This document shows, one piece after another, positions 30,675-40,533 of a stretch of DNA of 64,000 nucleotides (positions are counted from its first letter, which is position 1; each line of letters opens with the position of its first letter). The notes under the pieces were generated by a model. That model had not been told where the DNA came from. It was given only the letters and a program-made list of their open reading frames with translations, and did not search any database. The position numbers and the translations under genes are program-made. This DNA is from an uncultured Sedimentitalea sp. Lineage in GTDB: Bacteria > Pseudomonadota > Alphaproteobacteria > Rhodobacterales > Rhodobacteraceae. Where the stretch lies: contig CANNGH010000002.1 of NCBI GenBank assembly GCA_947504115.1, forward strand, positions 1 to 64,000, written 5' to 3'.

Positions 30675-30715
30675 ATTGAAATCTCCGGCGCAACCGTGAC
30701 AAGGGGCGAAACCGC

Positions 30716-31981
30716 ATGAAAGATCTCGACAACATTCCCGCCCTCATGGCCGATATCGGCGCGCGTGCGCGCGCGGCGTCCCGGATTCTCGCCTGTGCCG
30801 GTGCAGGGGCCAAGCAGACCGCGCTGCTGGCCGCCGCCGACGCGATCTGGGACAGCCGGGCCGATATCGTCGCCGCCAATGCGCGCGATCTGGATCACGC
30901 CCACGACAAGGGGCTGAGCGGCGCGATGGTCGACCGGCTGATGCTGGACGAGGACCGCATCGCCGGGATCGTCGCCAGCCTGCGCAGCGTCGCCGGGCAG
31001 GACGATCCGGTCGGGCAGGTGATGGCGGAATGGAACATGCCCTCGGGCCTGCATATCCAGCGCGTGCGCACGCCGCTCGGCGTGATCGGCGTGATCTATG
31101 AAAGCCGTCCCAACGTGACGGCGGATGCCGGGGCGCTGTGCCTCAAGTCCGGCAATGCCGTGATCCTGCGCGGCGGGTCCGAAAGCTTTCATTCCGCGCG
31201 CGCGATCCATGCCTGCCTGCTTGCCGGGTTGCGCAAGGCGGGGTTGCCCGAGGACGCAATCCAGCTGGTGCCGACGCGCGACCGCGCCGCCGTGTCGGAA
31301 ATGCTGGGCATGACCGAGTTTATCGACGTGATAGTGCCGCGTGGCGGCAAGGGGTTGGTCGGTCTGGTCCAGCGCGAGGCACGGGTGCCGGTCTTCGCCC
31401 ATCTCGAAGGCATCGTGCATGTCTATCTCGACAAGTCCGCCGACCCGGTCAAGGCGCTGGACGTGGTGCTGAACGCCAAGACAAGGCGCACGGGGATCTG
31501 CGGCGCCGCCGAATGCCTGCTGGTGCATCGCGACATCGCCGATACGATCGGCGCCGACGTGATCGCTGCGCTGATTGCGGCGGGCATCGAATTGCGCGTG
31601 GCGCCGCCGCTGGATGCGACCGAGGGAACAATCGCGGCGAATGACGACGATTGGGGCCGCGAATATCTCGACAGCATCATGGCCGCGCGCAGCGTCGACG
31701 ATATCGACGCCGCTATCGCCCATATCCAGCGCCATGGCTCGGGCCATACCGATTGCATCGTGACCGAGGACGAAGCCGCGGCGGCGCATTTCTTCGAGCG
31801 GTTGGACAGCGCGATCCTGATGCACAACGCCTCGACCCAGTTCGCCGATGGCGGTGAGTTCGGAATGGGGGCCGAGATCGGGATCGCCACCGGCAAGCTG
31901 CATGCGCGGGGGCCTGTGGGGGCCGAGCAATTGACCAGTTTCAAATATCTGGTGCGCGGAAACGGCACGGTGCGTGGATAG
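30716..31981 (+). CDS. proA: gamma-glutamyl phosphate reductase
   Basis: 421-aa NADPH-dependent reductase making glutamate semialdehyde, the second proline step. Aldehyde-dehydrogenase fold with [36 protein letters not shown] and the catalytic cysteine in [10 protein letters not shown] (about 262). [12 protein letters not shown] is near the end. Same operon as proB. Confidence 0.96.
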   Translation: MKDLDNIPALMADIGARARAASRILACAGAGAKQTALLAAADAIWDSRADIVAANARDLDHAHDKGLSGAMVDRLMLDEDRIAGIVASLRSVAGQDDPVGQVMAEWNMPSGLHIQRVRTPLGVIGVIYESRPNVTADAGALCLKSGNAVILRGGSESFHSARAIHACLLAGLRKAGLPEDAIQLVPTRDRAAVSEMLGMTEFIDVIVPRGGKGLVGLVQREARVPVFAHLEGIVHVYLDKSADPVKALDVVLNAKTRRTGICGAAECLLVHRDIADTIGADVIAALIAAGIELRVAPPLDATEGTIAANDDDWGREYLDSIMAARSVDDIDAAIAHIQRHGSGHTDCIVTEDEAAAAHFFERLDSAILMHNASTQFADGGEFGMGAEIGIATGKLHARGPVGAEQLTSFKYLVRGNGTVRG

Positions 31982-31991
31982 GCGCGTGCCG

Positions 31992-32588
31992 TCAGAAATG
32001 CAGCGCCACGGCGCCGTCACCGGTTTCCACGCCGATTTCGCGGTTCAGATCGGCGGCCAGCACCGGCAGGAGGGCGAATTGCACCTGCGCCGGTGTCACC
32101 GCGCCGGCGCCGTCATCCCCTGTCAGCCGGCCCCAGAGCGAGGGGTCGATATTGGTGCGATCCGCCGTTGCGGTGACGCTCCAGCGGTCGGTGTCGGCGT
32201 CGATCCGGACGGTTCCGCCCATCGGCAGGGCCGTTTCGCAACATTGCATCGCCAGGAACGCCAGCCGCACCAGCGCGCGCGGCTGCGGATCGGGCGGGGC
32301 GTATTGCACGGTCAGCCGTGTGCCCTGCGTGACGCCGCCCAGCACCGAAACCACCTCGTTGCGCCCGATGGCCTGATTGCCCGCCGCGCCATAAGCGATA
32401 CGAAAGAAACGGATGCGTGCGCCCGCATTGGTGACACTGTCGCCGATCAGGTCCATCTCGGGCCCTGTCGCGGACCCGGTCAGTTCCAGCAATTCCAGAC
32501 CGTTCGTGATCGCCCCGATCGGGCTGATCAGATCGTGGCAGATGCGCGAGCCGATCAGTTCGGCAAGGTCGGCGCGGGTATCAAACAT
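31992..32588 (-). CDS. chpT: histidine phosphotransferase ChpT
   Basis: 198-aa protein that passes phosphate from CckA to CtrA and CpdR in the alphaproteobacterial cell-cycle pathway. The phospho-accepting His18 lies in SRICHDLISPIGAI at the start of the dimerising four-helix bundle. The C-terminal half is a degenerate ATPase-like domain. Convergent with proA, divergent from the DUF3553 gene 27 bp away. Confidence 0.88.
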   Translation of the reverse strand: MFDTRADLAELIGSRICHDLISPIGAITNGLELLELTGSATGPEMDLIGDSVTNAGARIRFFRIAYGAAGNQAIGRNEVVSVLGGVTQGTRLTVQYAPPDPQPRALVRLAFLAMQCCETALPMGGTVRIDADTDRWSVTATADRTNIDPSLWGRLTGDDGAGAVTPAQVQFALLPVLAADLNREIGVETGDGAVALHF

Positions 32589-32614
32589 GTCTCTCCTCCG
32601 GTCGGGGCTGCGTG

Positions 32615-32797
32615 ATGAGCGATCTCAACGCCATTCTTTCACCCGGCATGCGGGTGCGCCACCCCGAATTCCCCGATTGGGGCATCGGACAGGTGCAATC
32701 GAACATCGCCGGAAAGATCACGGTCAATTTCCCCGAACAGGGCAAGGTCGTCATCGATGGCTCCCGCGTGGCGTTGGTGCCGGTTCTTGATCCCTGA
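32615..32797 (+). CDS. DUF3553 domain-containing protein
   Basis: 60 aa, with LSPGMRVRHPEFPDWGIGQV and GKITVNFPEQGKVVIDG, the single beta-barrel of the DUF3553 family that resembles the CarD/Mfd RNA-polymerase interaction fold. Function not established. A GTG one codon upstream is an alternative start. The first copy of the 103-bp repeat begins 20 bp after its stop. Confidence 0.82.
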   Translation: MSDLNAILSPGMRVRHPEFPDWGIGQVQSNIAGKITVNFPEQGKVVIDGSRVALVPVLDP

Positions 32798-32816
32798 AAC
32801 AGGTTGATGAAAGGTT

Positions 32817-32919
32817 AAAGTGTTTCGGCTTTTGCCCGAGACATCGCTTATCACAATCCGCGTTCGAGCGTCAGCGAGAGACAGCGAATTGTGATGCAGG
32901 TTAAAGCCGAAACGCTATA
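32817..32919. repeat. 103-bp repeat with nested inverted repeats, copy A
   Basis: 98 of 103 positions match the reverse complement of copy B (36975-37077). Outer arms AGTGTTTCGGCTTT and AAAGCCGAAACGCT pair over 14 positions with one G-U. Inner arms TCACAATCCGC and GCGAATTGTGA have one mismatch here. It lies between the DUF3553 gene and olsB. Confidence 0.9.
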
Positions 32920-32986
32920 ACCCGGCACCGGCCAGTTGCCTTGACGCAAGGCTATGCGGTATCAGCCGCCAAACACGGAGAGTCCG

Positions 32987-33766
32987 GTGTCGCAACACGC
33001 CATGCCCGAAACAGGCCCCGCCTTCACGGTCAAGATCGCCGAAACCCCCGACGACCTGCGCGCGGCGCAGGCGTTGCGCTATGACGTGTTCGTGCGCGAA
33101 CTGGGCGGCGGTGGCGCGCTTGTCGATCATGAGGCCGGGCTGGAGCGCGACCGGTTCGACCCCTTCTTCGACCATCTGCTGCTGAGCGATGAGGAAACCG
33201 GCCGGGTGGTCGGCGTCTACCGGCTGATGCGCGACGATCAGGCGCGCACGGCGGGGCAGTTCTATTCCGAGGACGAATACGATCTGTCCGTGCTGAAATC
33301 CGGCGGACGGCGGTTGCTGGAACTGGGCCGGTCCTGCCTGCACCGCGATTACAGGGGCGGGGCGGCGATGTATCATCTCTGGAGCGCGTTGGCCGATTAC
33401 ATCGCGCAGCATCGCATCGAGATCCTGTTCGGCGTCGCCAGCTTTCATGGCACCGACGTCGACCGGCTGGCGCAGCCCTTGTCCGCGCTGCATCACAACC
33501 ACCTCGCGCCACCCGATCTGCGGGTGCGCGCGCGCCCGGACCATTTCGCCGCGATGGATCGCCTGCCGCACGAAGACATCGACCGGCGGGCGGCGATGCT
33601 GGCGATGCCGGCACTGATCAAGGCGTATCTGCGTCTTGGCGGCGTGGTGGGCGAGGGGGCGTGGATCGATCATGCCTTCAACACCACCGATATCTGCCTG
33701 GTTCTGGACACCGCCCGCCTGAACCTGCGCCGGTCGCGCATCTATACCGGCGCGCGCGGCGCATGA
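32987..33766 (+). CDS. olsB: L-ornithine N(alpha)-acyltransferase OlsB
   Basis: 259-aa GNAT-like enzyme that attaches a 3-hydroxyacyl chain from ACP to ornithine, giving lyso-ornithine lipid. AAQALRYDVFVRELG at the start, LGRSCLHRDYRGGAAMYHLW in the acyl-binding centre, and FGVASFHGTD are typical. GTG start chosen because GGAGAG lies just upstream; ATG 32954 and 33002 are alternatives. Overlaps olsA by 4 bases. Confidence 0.88.
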   Translation: MSQHAMPETGPAFTVKIAETPDDLRAAQALRYDVFVRELGGGGALVDHEAGLERDRFDPFFDHLLLSDEETGRVVGVYRLMRDDQARTAGQFYSEDEYDLSVLKSGGRRLLELGRSCLHRDYRGGAAMYHLWSALADYIAQHRIEILFGVASFHGTDVDRLAQPLSALHHNHLAPPDLRVRARPDHFAAMDRLPHEDIDRRAAMLAMPALIKAYLRLGGVVGEGAWIDHAFNTTDICLVLDTARLNLRRSRIYTGARGA

Positions 33767-34593
33767 GGGACGGCTGGAACGGTCGCGCGTCCAGCACGGT
33801 CCGGATCGGGCCGCTGGGCTGGGCGTTGGCGGGGCTGCGCGGCACCGCGCTGGCCGTGCTGGTGTTCGGCGGTCTGGCGCTGTTGCTGCTGGTGCGGCTG
33901 ATCGAGCGGCCGCTCTGCGGGCAGAACCGTCCGGTGACGCCGTTCATCACGCAATTCGTCTGTCGCAACGCGTTTCGTCTCCTCGGCATCGGGTTTTCGA
34001 CGCGGGGCAGGCCGATGATCGGACTCGGGGCGGTGGTCGCCAACCATTCCTCATGGCTCGACATCTTCGCGCTGAACGCGACCGGACGCATTTACTTCGT
34101 CTCGAAATCCGAAGTCGCGCGCTGGCCGATGATCGGCTGGCTGGCCCGCGCCACCGGCACCGTTTTCATCGACCGCGACCGGCGACAGGCGCGCGCCCAG
34201 ACCGACCTGTTCGAAAAGCGCCTGATGGCCGGGCACAAGCTGCTGTTCTTTCCCGAGGGCACCTCGACCGACGGGTCGCAGGTTTTGCCATTCAAAACAA
34301 CGCTGTTCCAGGCGTTCTTCACTCCGGTTCTGCGGGAGGGGACGCATATTCAGCCGGCCAGCGTGGTCTATCACGCGCCCCGCGGACAAGCGCCGCAATT
34401 CTATGGCTGGTGGGGCGACATGGATTTCGCGCCGCATCTGCTGAAGATCCTGGCCGCGCCGCGACAGGGACGGGTCGAGGTGATCCATCACGCGCCCGTC
34501 GCCGTTGCCGATTTCGCCGACCGCAAGGCGCTGGCCGCCCATGTCGAAACGGCTGTGCGCGCCGGCCACCGTGCCGCGCTGGAGACGAACTGA
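33763..34593 (+). CDS. olsA: lyso-ornithine lipid O-acyltransferase OlsA (PlsC family)
   Basis: 276 aa with an N-terminal membrane helix (about 27-45). The acyltransferase box NHSSWLD (His95-Asp100) and FPEGTSTDGSQ (about 165) are intact. With olsB directly upstream in an ATGA overlap, the assigned step is acylation of lyso-ornithine lipid, a phosphorus-free membrane lipid. A general 1-acylglycerol-3-phosphate acyltransferase role is the alternative. Confidence 0.88.
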   Translation: MRDGWNGRASSTVRIGPLGWALAGLRGTALAVLVFGGLALLLLVRLIERPLCGQNRPVTPFITQFVCRNAFRLLGIGFSTRGRPMIGLGAVVANHSSWLDIFALNATGRIYFVSKSEVARWPMIGWLARATGTVFIDRDRRQARAQTDLFEKRLMAGHKLLFFPEGTSTDGSQVLPFKTTLFQAFFTPVLREGTHIQPASVVYHAPRGQAPQFYGWWGDMDFAPHLLKILAAPRQGRVEVIHHAPVAVADFADRKALAAHVETAVRAGHRAALETN

Positions 34594-34758
34594 CGCGGCA
34601 CGTGGCCCTTGCATCCCCCGCATCGGTGCCATATATGCGCGCCATTCAACCCGCAGGCGGGGTTGGGCCGACGGGACAGACAGCCCCCGAAGGTCCGCCG
34701 GTTGGCGCATCCGCGTCGAGACCCCCGCCGAGGATCAAACCGGAAAGGATAGACACTC

Positions 34759-35637
34759 ATGGCTCTTCCCGAGTTCACCATGCGCCAGCTGCTGGAAGCC
34801 GGCGTTCACTTCGGCCACCAGACACAGCGCTGGAACCCGCGCATGGCGCCCTATATCTACGGCGCGCGCAACGGCATCCACATCATGGACCTGACGCAGA
34901 CCGTTCCGATGCTGGATCAGGCGCTGCAGGTCATCCGCGACACCGTCGCCAAGAACGGCCGCGTCCTGTTCGTGGGCACCAAGCGCCAGGCCGGCCAGCC
35001 GATCGCCGAAGCCGCCGAGAAATCCGCGCAATATTACATGAACCACCGCTGGCTGGGCGGCACGCTGACCAACTGGCAGACCGTGTCCAAGTCGATCCAG
35101 CGTCTCAAGCAGATCGACGAACAGTTCGAGCAGGGCTTTACCGGCCTGACCAAGAAAGAGCGTCTGGGCATGGAGCGCGATCAGGCCAAGCTGGAAGCCA
35201 GCCTTGGCGGGATCCGCGAGATGGGTGGCACGCCGGACCTGCTGTTCGTGATCGACGTCAAGAAGGAAGCGCTGGCCGTGTCCGAGGCCAACAAGCTGGG
35301 CATCCCGGTTGTCGCCGTGGTCGATACCAACTGCTCGCCCGATGGCATCGACTATATCATTCCCGGCAATGACGATGCCGCGCGCGCGATCTCGCTTTAC
35401 TGCGATCTGGCCGCCCGCGCCGCCCTTGACGGGATGAGCGCGCAGCTGGGTGCCGCAGGTGTCGATATCGGCGCCATGGAAGAGGCCCCCGTCGAAGAGG
35501 AACTGGCGCCCGAAAGCACCGGCGTCGAGGTCGGTAACGCCTCGGAAGAGACGGTGAACGACGACGCCATGGCCAAGGATGCGCCGCTGGATATCGAATC
35601 CACGGCCAAGACGCTGGAAAAAGCCGCCAAGAGCTGA
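34759..35637 (+). CDS. rpsB: 30S ribosomal protein S2
   Basis: 292 aa. [40 protein letters not shown] and [11 protein letters not shown] identify S2. From about 235 an acidic, Ala/Glu-rich C-terminal extension ([14 protein letters not shown]) makes it longer than E. coli S2, as in many alphaproteobacteria. First gene of the rpsB-tsf operon; the 165-bp leader may carry regulation not resolved here. Confidence 0.97.
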   Translation: MALPEFTMRQLLEAGVHFGHQTQRWNPRMAPYIYGARNGIHIMDLTQTVPMLDQALQVIRDTVAKNGRVLFVGTKRQAGQPIAEAAEKSAQYYMNHRWLGGTLTNWQTVSKSIQRLKQIDEQFEQGFTGLTKKERLGMERDQAKLEASLGGIREMGGTPDLLFVIDVKKEALAVSEANKLGIPVVAVVDTNCSPDGIDYIIPGNDDAARAISLYCDLAARAALDGMSAQLGAAGVDIGAMEEAPVEEELAPESTGVEVGNASEETVNDDAMAKDAPLDIESTAKTLEKAAKS

Positions 35638-35717
35638 CGGCTGCCGCGTCATCCCGTCGATAAGAAGAGAGGGACTGGCAGGGCCGGTCCCACCCCTGTT
35701 TTGAGGAGAACCAAGAG

Positions 35718-36593
35718 ATGGCAATCACTGCATCCATGGTCAAGGAACTGCGCGACACCACCGGTGCCGGCATGATGGACGCCAAGAAGGCGCTGACCGA
35801 AACCGACGGCGACATGGAAGCCGCCGTTGACTGGCTGCGCACCAAGGGTCTGGCCAAGGCCGCCAAGAAATCCGGTCGTACCGCCGCCGAAGGGCTGGTC
35901 GCCGTCGTCGTCGAGGGCGGCAAGGGCGTTGCGGTCGAGGTGAATTCGGAAACCGATTTCGTTGGCAAGAACAGCGAATTCCAGCAGATGGTCGGCGATA
36001 TCGCCAAAACCGCGCTGAACGCGGCCGATATCGAAGCGCTGAAGGCCGCGGATATGGGCGGCAAGTCGGTCGAAGATACCGTAACCGCCAAGATCGCCAC
36101 CATCGGCGAGAACATGTCGCTGCGCCGCATGGCCAGGGTCGAGGGCGAAACCGTCGTCTCCTATGTCCACAACGCGGTTACCGCCGGCATGGGCAAGATC
36201 GGCGTTCTGGTCGCGCTGAGCGGTGGGGACGAGGCGTTCGGCAAGCAGGTCGCGATGCATATCGCCGCCGTGAACCCGGCCGCGCTCAGCGAGGCGGACA
36301 TGGATCCGGCGATCATCGAAAAGGAAAAGCAGGTCCAGATGGACATTGCCCGCGAAAGCGGCAAGCCCGAAGCGGTGATCGAAAAGATGATCCAGGGCCG
36401 GATGGGCAAATTCGTCGCCGAATCGACTCTTCTGAACCAGCAATTCGTCATCAACCCGGATCTGACCGTGGGCGAGGCCGCGAAAGAGGCCGGCGCGACC
36501 GTGACCGGTTTCGTGCGGCTGGAAGTCGGCGAAGGTATCGAGAAGAAGGAAGAGGATTTTGCCGCCGAGGTGGCCAAGGCCGCTCAGGGCTGA
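35718..36593 (+). CDS. tsf: elongation factor Ts
   Basis: 291-aa guanine-nucleotide exchange factor for EF-Tu. UBA-like N-terminus [20 protein letters not shown], then [13 protein letters not shown] and the core [16 protein letters not shown]. Strong GAGGAG site. Ends 24 bp before a terminator. Confidence 0.97.
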   Translation: MAITASMVKELRDTTGAGMMDAKKALTETDGDMEAAVDWLRTKGLAKAAKKSGRTAAEGLVAVVVEGGKGVAVEVNSETDFVGKNSEFQQMVGDIAKTALNAADIEALKAADMGGKSVEDTVTAKIATIGENMSLRRMARVEGETVVSYVHNAVTAGMGKIGVLVALSGGDEAFGKQVAMHIAAVNPAALSEADMDPAIIEKEKQVQMDIARESGKPEAVIEKMIQGRMGKFVAESTLLNQQFVINPDLTVGEAAKEAGATVTGFVRLEVGEGIEKKEEDFAAEVAKAAQG

Positions 36594-36616
36594 TTCGCTT
36601 TTTGAAACTCATCCCG

Positions 36617-36655
36617 AAAGGGGCGCGGGGCCATGGGTCCGGCGCCCCTTTTTTT
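36617..36655 (+). terminator. rho-independent terminator of rpsB-tsf
   Basis: AAAGGGGCGC and GCGCCCCTTT form a 10-bp stem with a 15-nt loop that can itself pair (GGGGCC..GGTCC), followed by seven T. The next 320 bp to copy B of the 103-bp repeat contain no supported gene. Confidence 0.88.
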
Positions 36656-36974
36656 GGAGAGGCCGATCACGAACGGCGATGCGGAACCGCTCCGAAATCG
36701 GGCGGTCCCGCACCGTTTGACGACCCCGTTCAATTGGGGATGGAAAGGGCCTGCCAAAAACCCCGGCCCGAACGCGGAACAATACACGTCCGAACCGGAC
36801 GGATCAGAGCGCCTTGATATTGCAAGGATCTTTCTCCGGTGTTCCTCGGCCAAAGCCACACTCACGGAACGCTTATAACATGCGCGATAGCGTCACGACG
36901 CAACAGTCATGTATTCCTTACCAAAGGGAAGCGGTGCTGTTTTTGGGGGTGTCGGGCATGGCAAACCGACGCGC

Positions 36975-37077
36975 TATAGCGTTTCGCCTTTAACCTGCAT
37001 CACAATTCGCTGTCTCTCGCTGACGCTCGAACGCGAATTGTGATAAGCGATGTCTCAGGTAAAAACCGAAACACTTT
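36975..37077. repeat. 103-bp repeat with nested inverted repeats, copy B
   Basis: Inverted relative to copy A, five differences. Inner arms TCACAATTCGC / GCGAATTGTGA are perfect here, while the outer arms are less complementary than in copy A. It ends 3 bp from the stop of the GbdR-like regulator gene, so it could work as its terminator. Confidence 0.9.
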
Positions 37078-37080
37078 GAG

Positions 37081-38085
37081 TCACTCGGCGCGTTTCGCGG
37101 CCTGACTGCCGCGTTCGCGGTAGGGGGTGGTGTCGTAATGCGCGCGGTAGCATTTCGAGAAATGGCTGGGCGAGGCGAACCCGCAGGCCAGCGCCACGTT
37201 GATCACGCTCATGTCGGTCTGCATCAGCAGGTTGCGCGCCCGGGCCAGCCGCAACTCCATGTAATACCGCTTGGGTGAGCGGTTCAGATAGCGGCGGAAC
37301 AGCCGTTCGAGCTGCCGCGTGGACATGCCGACATGCTGTGCCAGAACCGCGGGGCTGATCGGCTCCTCGATATTGGCCTCCATCATGTGGATCACCTGGC
37401 TCAGCTTGGGATGGCGCACGCCGATGCGCGTGGGCACGCTCAGCCGTTGGGTGTCCTGATCGGTGCGGATGCTGGAATAGATCAGTTGATCGGCCACCGC
37501 ATTGGCCAGGTCCGCGCCGTGATCGTCGGCGATGAGTTTCAGCATCAGGTCGATGGAACTGGTGCCCCCCGCCGTGGTCATGCGGTTGCCGTCGATGGCG
37601 AAGACCGATCTGGTCAGGGTGACATCGTCGAATTCCTCGGCGAAGCTGTCGGCATTCTCCCAATGGATCGTGGCGCGCTTGCCGTCCAGCAACCCGGCCT
37701 TTGCCAGCGTGAATGCTGCCGTGCAGAGCCCGCCGATGATCGGCCCCTTGCGCGCCTCGCGCCGGATCCATGCCAGCAGGCGCCGGGTGGTTGCCGCCTG
37801 AACGTCGATTCCGCCGCAGATCAGGATGGTGTCGTCGCGGACGAATTCGTCCAGATCGCCGTCAAGCTGGAACCGCGTGCCCGCCGAACAGGTCGCCGTG
37901 TCGCCGCCTTCGCCGACGATACGCCAGCTGTAAAGCCGCTGGCCCGACATGCGGTTGGCGATGCGCAGGCTTTCCAGCGCCGCGGCGAAGGACAGCAGCG
38001 TGAAGCGGTCCAGCAGGACAAAGATGAACCGGCGCGGCCGGATCGCCGTCGTTTCCGCCTGTAGGGGCTGGTTTTGCTTCTGCAT
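37081..38085 (-). CDS. GlxA-family transcriptional regulator, GbdR-like
   Basis: 334 aa: an N-terminal DJ-1/PfpI-like domain (IFVLLDRFTLLSFAAALESL, GGLCTAAFTLAKAGLLDGKR, ATIHWEN) and a C-terminal AraC HTH (LAQHVGMSTRQLERLFRRYL, ALACGFASPSHFSKCYRAHY). This layout and the family resemblance fit GbdR-type activators of glycine betaine, dimethylglycine and sarcosine catabolism in Pseudomonas. The sarcosine oxidase operon 26 kb away is a plausible target, by inference only. Confidence 0.8.
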   Translation of the reverse strand: MQKQNQPLQAETTAIRPRRFIFVLLDRFTLLSFAAALESLRIANRMSGQRLYSWRIVGEGGDTATCSAGTRFQLDGDLDEFVRDDTILICGGIDVQAATTRRLLAWIRREARKGPIIGGLCTAAFTLAKAGLLDGKRATIHWENADSFAEEFDDVTLTRSVFAIDGNRMTTAGGTSSIDLMLKLIADDHGADLANAVADQLIYSSIRTDQDTQRLSVPTRIGVRHPKLSQVIHMMEANIEEPISPAVLAQHVGMSTRQLERLFRRYLNRSPKRYYMELRLARARNLLMQTDMSVINVALACGFASPSHFSKCYRAHYDTTPYRERGSQAAKRAE

Positions 38086-38250
38086 GGCGATCCTTCCACA
38101 CTCCGCAGGCCGTTCGCGTCCTTGCAGGAGCGCATATCCGACATTGGCCGGAGCGCATAAGCGGCGTCAAGGGTCGCAAATCACATATGGCCACGCCGCC
38201 CCGGGTTTTGTATAACCCGCCTCTGATGCCTTCAGCGGAGGACGAGAGCG

Positions 38251-39621
38251 ATGAGCGAATGGAAAAAAACCGACTGGCGCAGCAAACCGCGCGTGCAGAT
38301 GCCGGATTACACTGATGCCGCCGCGCTGCAGGCCGCCGAGGCGCAATTGTCGAAATACCCCCCGCTGGTCTTTGCCGGCGAGGCGCGCCGCCTGAAGCAG
38401 CATCTGGGTGCCGCCAGCCGGGGAGAGGCGTTCCTGCTGCAGGGGGGCGATTGCGCCGAAAGTTTCGAGCAGTTCAGCGCCGATGGCATCCGCGACACCT
38501 TCAAGGTGATGTTGCAGATGGCGATGGTGCTGACCTATGGCGCCAAGGTGCCGGTGATCAAGGTCGGGCGCATGGCCGGTCAATTCGCCAAACCGCGCAG
38601 CGCCCCGTCCGAGACCGTGGACGGGATCGAGTTGCCCAGCTATCGCGGCGACATCATCAACGAACTGGCTTTCACCGAAGAGGCGCGCGTTCCCGACCCG
38701 CGCCGGATGTTGCAGGCCTACACGCAGGCGGCGGCCACGCTGAACCTGCTGCGCGCGTTTTCCACGGGCGGCTATGCCGACGTGCATCAGGTGCACGCCT
38801 GGACGCTGGGCTTTACCGAAAGCCAGAAGGCCGAGAAATACCGTGAACTGGCCAACCGGATCACCGACACGCTGGATTTCATGTCCGCCGCCGGGGTCGA
38901 TCGCGACACCGCGCACACGCTTCAGACGGTCGAATTCTACACCAGCCATGAAAGCCTGCTGCTGGAATACGAAGAGGCGCTGACGCGGCTGGATTCCACA
39001 TCCGGCAAATGGCTGGCAGGCTCCGGGCACATGATCTGGATCGGCGACCGCACCCGCCAGCCGGACGGCGCGCATGTGGAATATGCCCGCGGCGTGCTGA
39101 ACCCGATCGGGCTGAAATGCGGGCCCTCGATGACCGAAGAGGATCTCAAGATCCTGATGGCGCGCCTGAACCCCGAGAACGAGGCCGGCCGCCTGACGCT
39201 GATCGCGCGGTTCGGTGCAGGCAAGGTGGCCGAGCATCTGCCCCGCCTGATCCGCACGGTCCAGAAAGAGGGGGCGAATGTTGTCTGGGTCTGCGATCCG
39301 ATGCATGGCAACACGATCAAATCCTCCAGCGGCTACAAGACGCGCCCGTTCGATTCGGTGCTGCGCGAAGTGTGCGAGTTCTTCTCGGTCCACGCGGCCG
39401 AGGGCACCGTGCCCGGTGGCGTGCATTTCGAGATGACGGGGCAGGACGTCACCGAATGCACCGGCGGCGTGCAGGCGGTCAGCGACCGTGACCTGTCGCA
39501 TCGCTATCACACGGCCTGCGATCCGCGCCTGAACGCCAGCCAGTCTCTGGAACTGGCGTTCCTGGTGGCCGCGGAGCTGAGCAAGCTGCGTCAGCAACGC
39601 GAAAGCCGCGCGGCGATCTGA
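38251..39621 (+). CDS. class II 3-deoxy-7-phosphoheptulonate synthase
   Basis: 456-aa plant-type (AroA II) DAHP synthase, which condenses PEP and erythrose-4-phosphate to start the shikimate pathway. [14 protein letters not shown] (metal-binding Cys), [51 protein letters not shown] and [10 protein letters not shown] are all present. GAGGACGAGAG upstream. Single gene with its own promoter region of 165 bp. Confidence 0.96.
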   Translation: MSEWKKTDWRSKPRVQMPDYTDAAALQAAEAQLSKYPPLVFAGEARRLKQHLGAASRGEAFLLQGGDCAESFEQFSADGIRDTFKVMLQMAMVLTYGAKVPVIKVGRMAGQFAKPRSAPSETVDGIELPSYRGDIINELAFTEEARVPDPRRMLQAYTQAAATLNLLRAFSTGGYADVHQVHAWTLGFTESQKAEKYRELANRITDTLDFMSAAGVDRDTAHTLQTVEFYTSHESLLLEYEEALTRLDSTSGKWLAGSGHMIWIGDRTRQPDGAHVEYARGVLNPIGLKCGPSMTEEDLKILMARLNPENEAGRLTLIARFGAGKVAEHLPRLIRTVQKEGANVVWVCDPMHGNTIKSSSGYKTRPFDSVLREVCEFFSVHAAEGTVPGGVHFEMTGQDVTECTGGVQAVSDRDLSHRYHTACDPRLNASQSLELAFLVAAELSKLRQQRESRAAI

Positions 39622-39651
39622 CCCGGGGCATCGCCCGGCCGACGATCTGTT

Positions 39652-40299
39652 TCAGTCGTTGTCCGGGCGTATCAGCCGCAGGAATCCGCCCTGACCGTCC
39701 AGCGCCGCCTGCGGTTCGGCAAAACCGGATTGCAGATCGGCGTGCTGCGCCGCATCGTGACGGCCCGAAACCGGGCGCAGGTCGCGGCGCAGCAATTCAA
39801 AGCGGCGCGGCGTGTCGTTGGGTTCGGGTTCGGCCAGCACGACGCCGAGCGCGCGGCTGACATCGCCCATGTCGCATTTCAGTGGCAGAAGCAGCATCCG
39901 CGCCTCGCCCGCTTCGCCTTTTCCCAGCGTTTTCAGCGTGAGCCGGGCAACCGACGGTGTCTCGAACAGGTGGTGCAGAACGTCGGCCAGCCCGGCGCGG
40001 CTTGTGGCGGCGAACAGCGCGCTGAAAGGCAGGCCCCGCGCCTCCATCCCGGCAAGGGCGTTCACCTGCTGCCCCGCCAGACGGACCCGGGCAATCCCGG
40101 GGGCGATCCGTTGCAGGATGAAGGCATGGCGCAGCACCCGCTCCAGCCCGCGCGGATCGATCTGGCTGCGCAGCGGCACGTCTCCATCGCGGCGCAGGGC
40201 GGACCAATAGGCCTCGGCCTGATGCAGGGGCGACAGGGTCTTGCCGCTACGGAAACGGTCCATCGACACCACGTTGCCGTTGTCCGACCAATCAGTCAT
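39652..40299 (-). CDS. PAS domain-containing protein (PAS_5 type)
   Basis: 215 aa, a stand-alone PAS-like sensor without a visible output domain. The stretch AEAYWSALRRDGDVPLRSQI followed by DPRGLERVLRHAFILQRI and ARVRLAGQQVNALAGMEARG is the usual pattern in Rhodobacterales. Ligand and partners unknown. Upstream, CCATCGCG / CGCGATGG forms a hairpin near 40331-40352. Confidence 0.8.
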   Translation of the reverse strand: MTDWSDNGNVVSMDRFRSGKTLSPLHQAEAYWSALRRDGDVPLRSQIDPRGLERVLRHAFILQRIAPGIARVRLAGQQVNALAGMEARGLPFSALFAATSRAGLADVLHHLFETPSVARLTLKTLGKGEAGEARMLLLPLKCDMGDVSRALGVVLAEPEPNDTPRRFELLRRDLRPVSGRHDAAQHADLQSGFAEPQAALDGQGGFLRLIRPDND

Positions 40300-40533
40300 T
40301 GACCATTCGTCCCGTTTTTTTGGATTGCGCCATCGCGCCGAGACGCGATGGACGCAAGATTAACTTAATACTGGTTACTCAAACGTTAATATGGCGCTTT
40401 TCCGACGGAAATGGGAGCGAAAGTTCAGCGATTGGTTAATCATCGCGGCCACGCCGCGCCGCCGGGGCTTGCCCTGCGGCGCAATGGTGCTTTAGGTGCT
40501 GGGCCAAGGGCGGTCACGGCGCGAAGGGCGGGC

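Noticed and set aside
36656-36974. Small open frames between tsf and the repeat copy B
   Set aside because: They lack ribosome binding sites and coding-like composition, and start inside or next to the tsf terminator.
32817-37077. Composite transposon bounded by the inverted 103-bp repeats
   Set aside because: The enclosed genes are core (rpsB, tsf, olsBA), there is no transposase and no target duplication. A dispersed repeat is the simpler reading.
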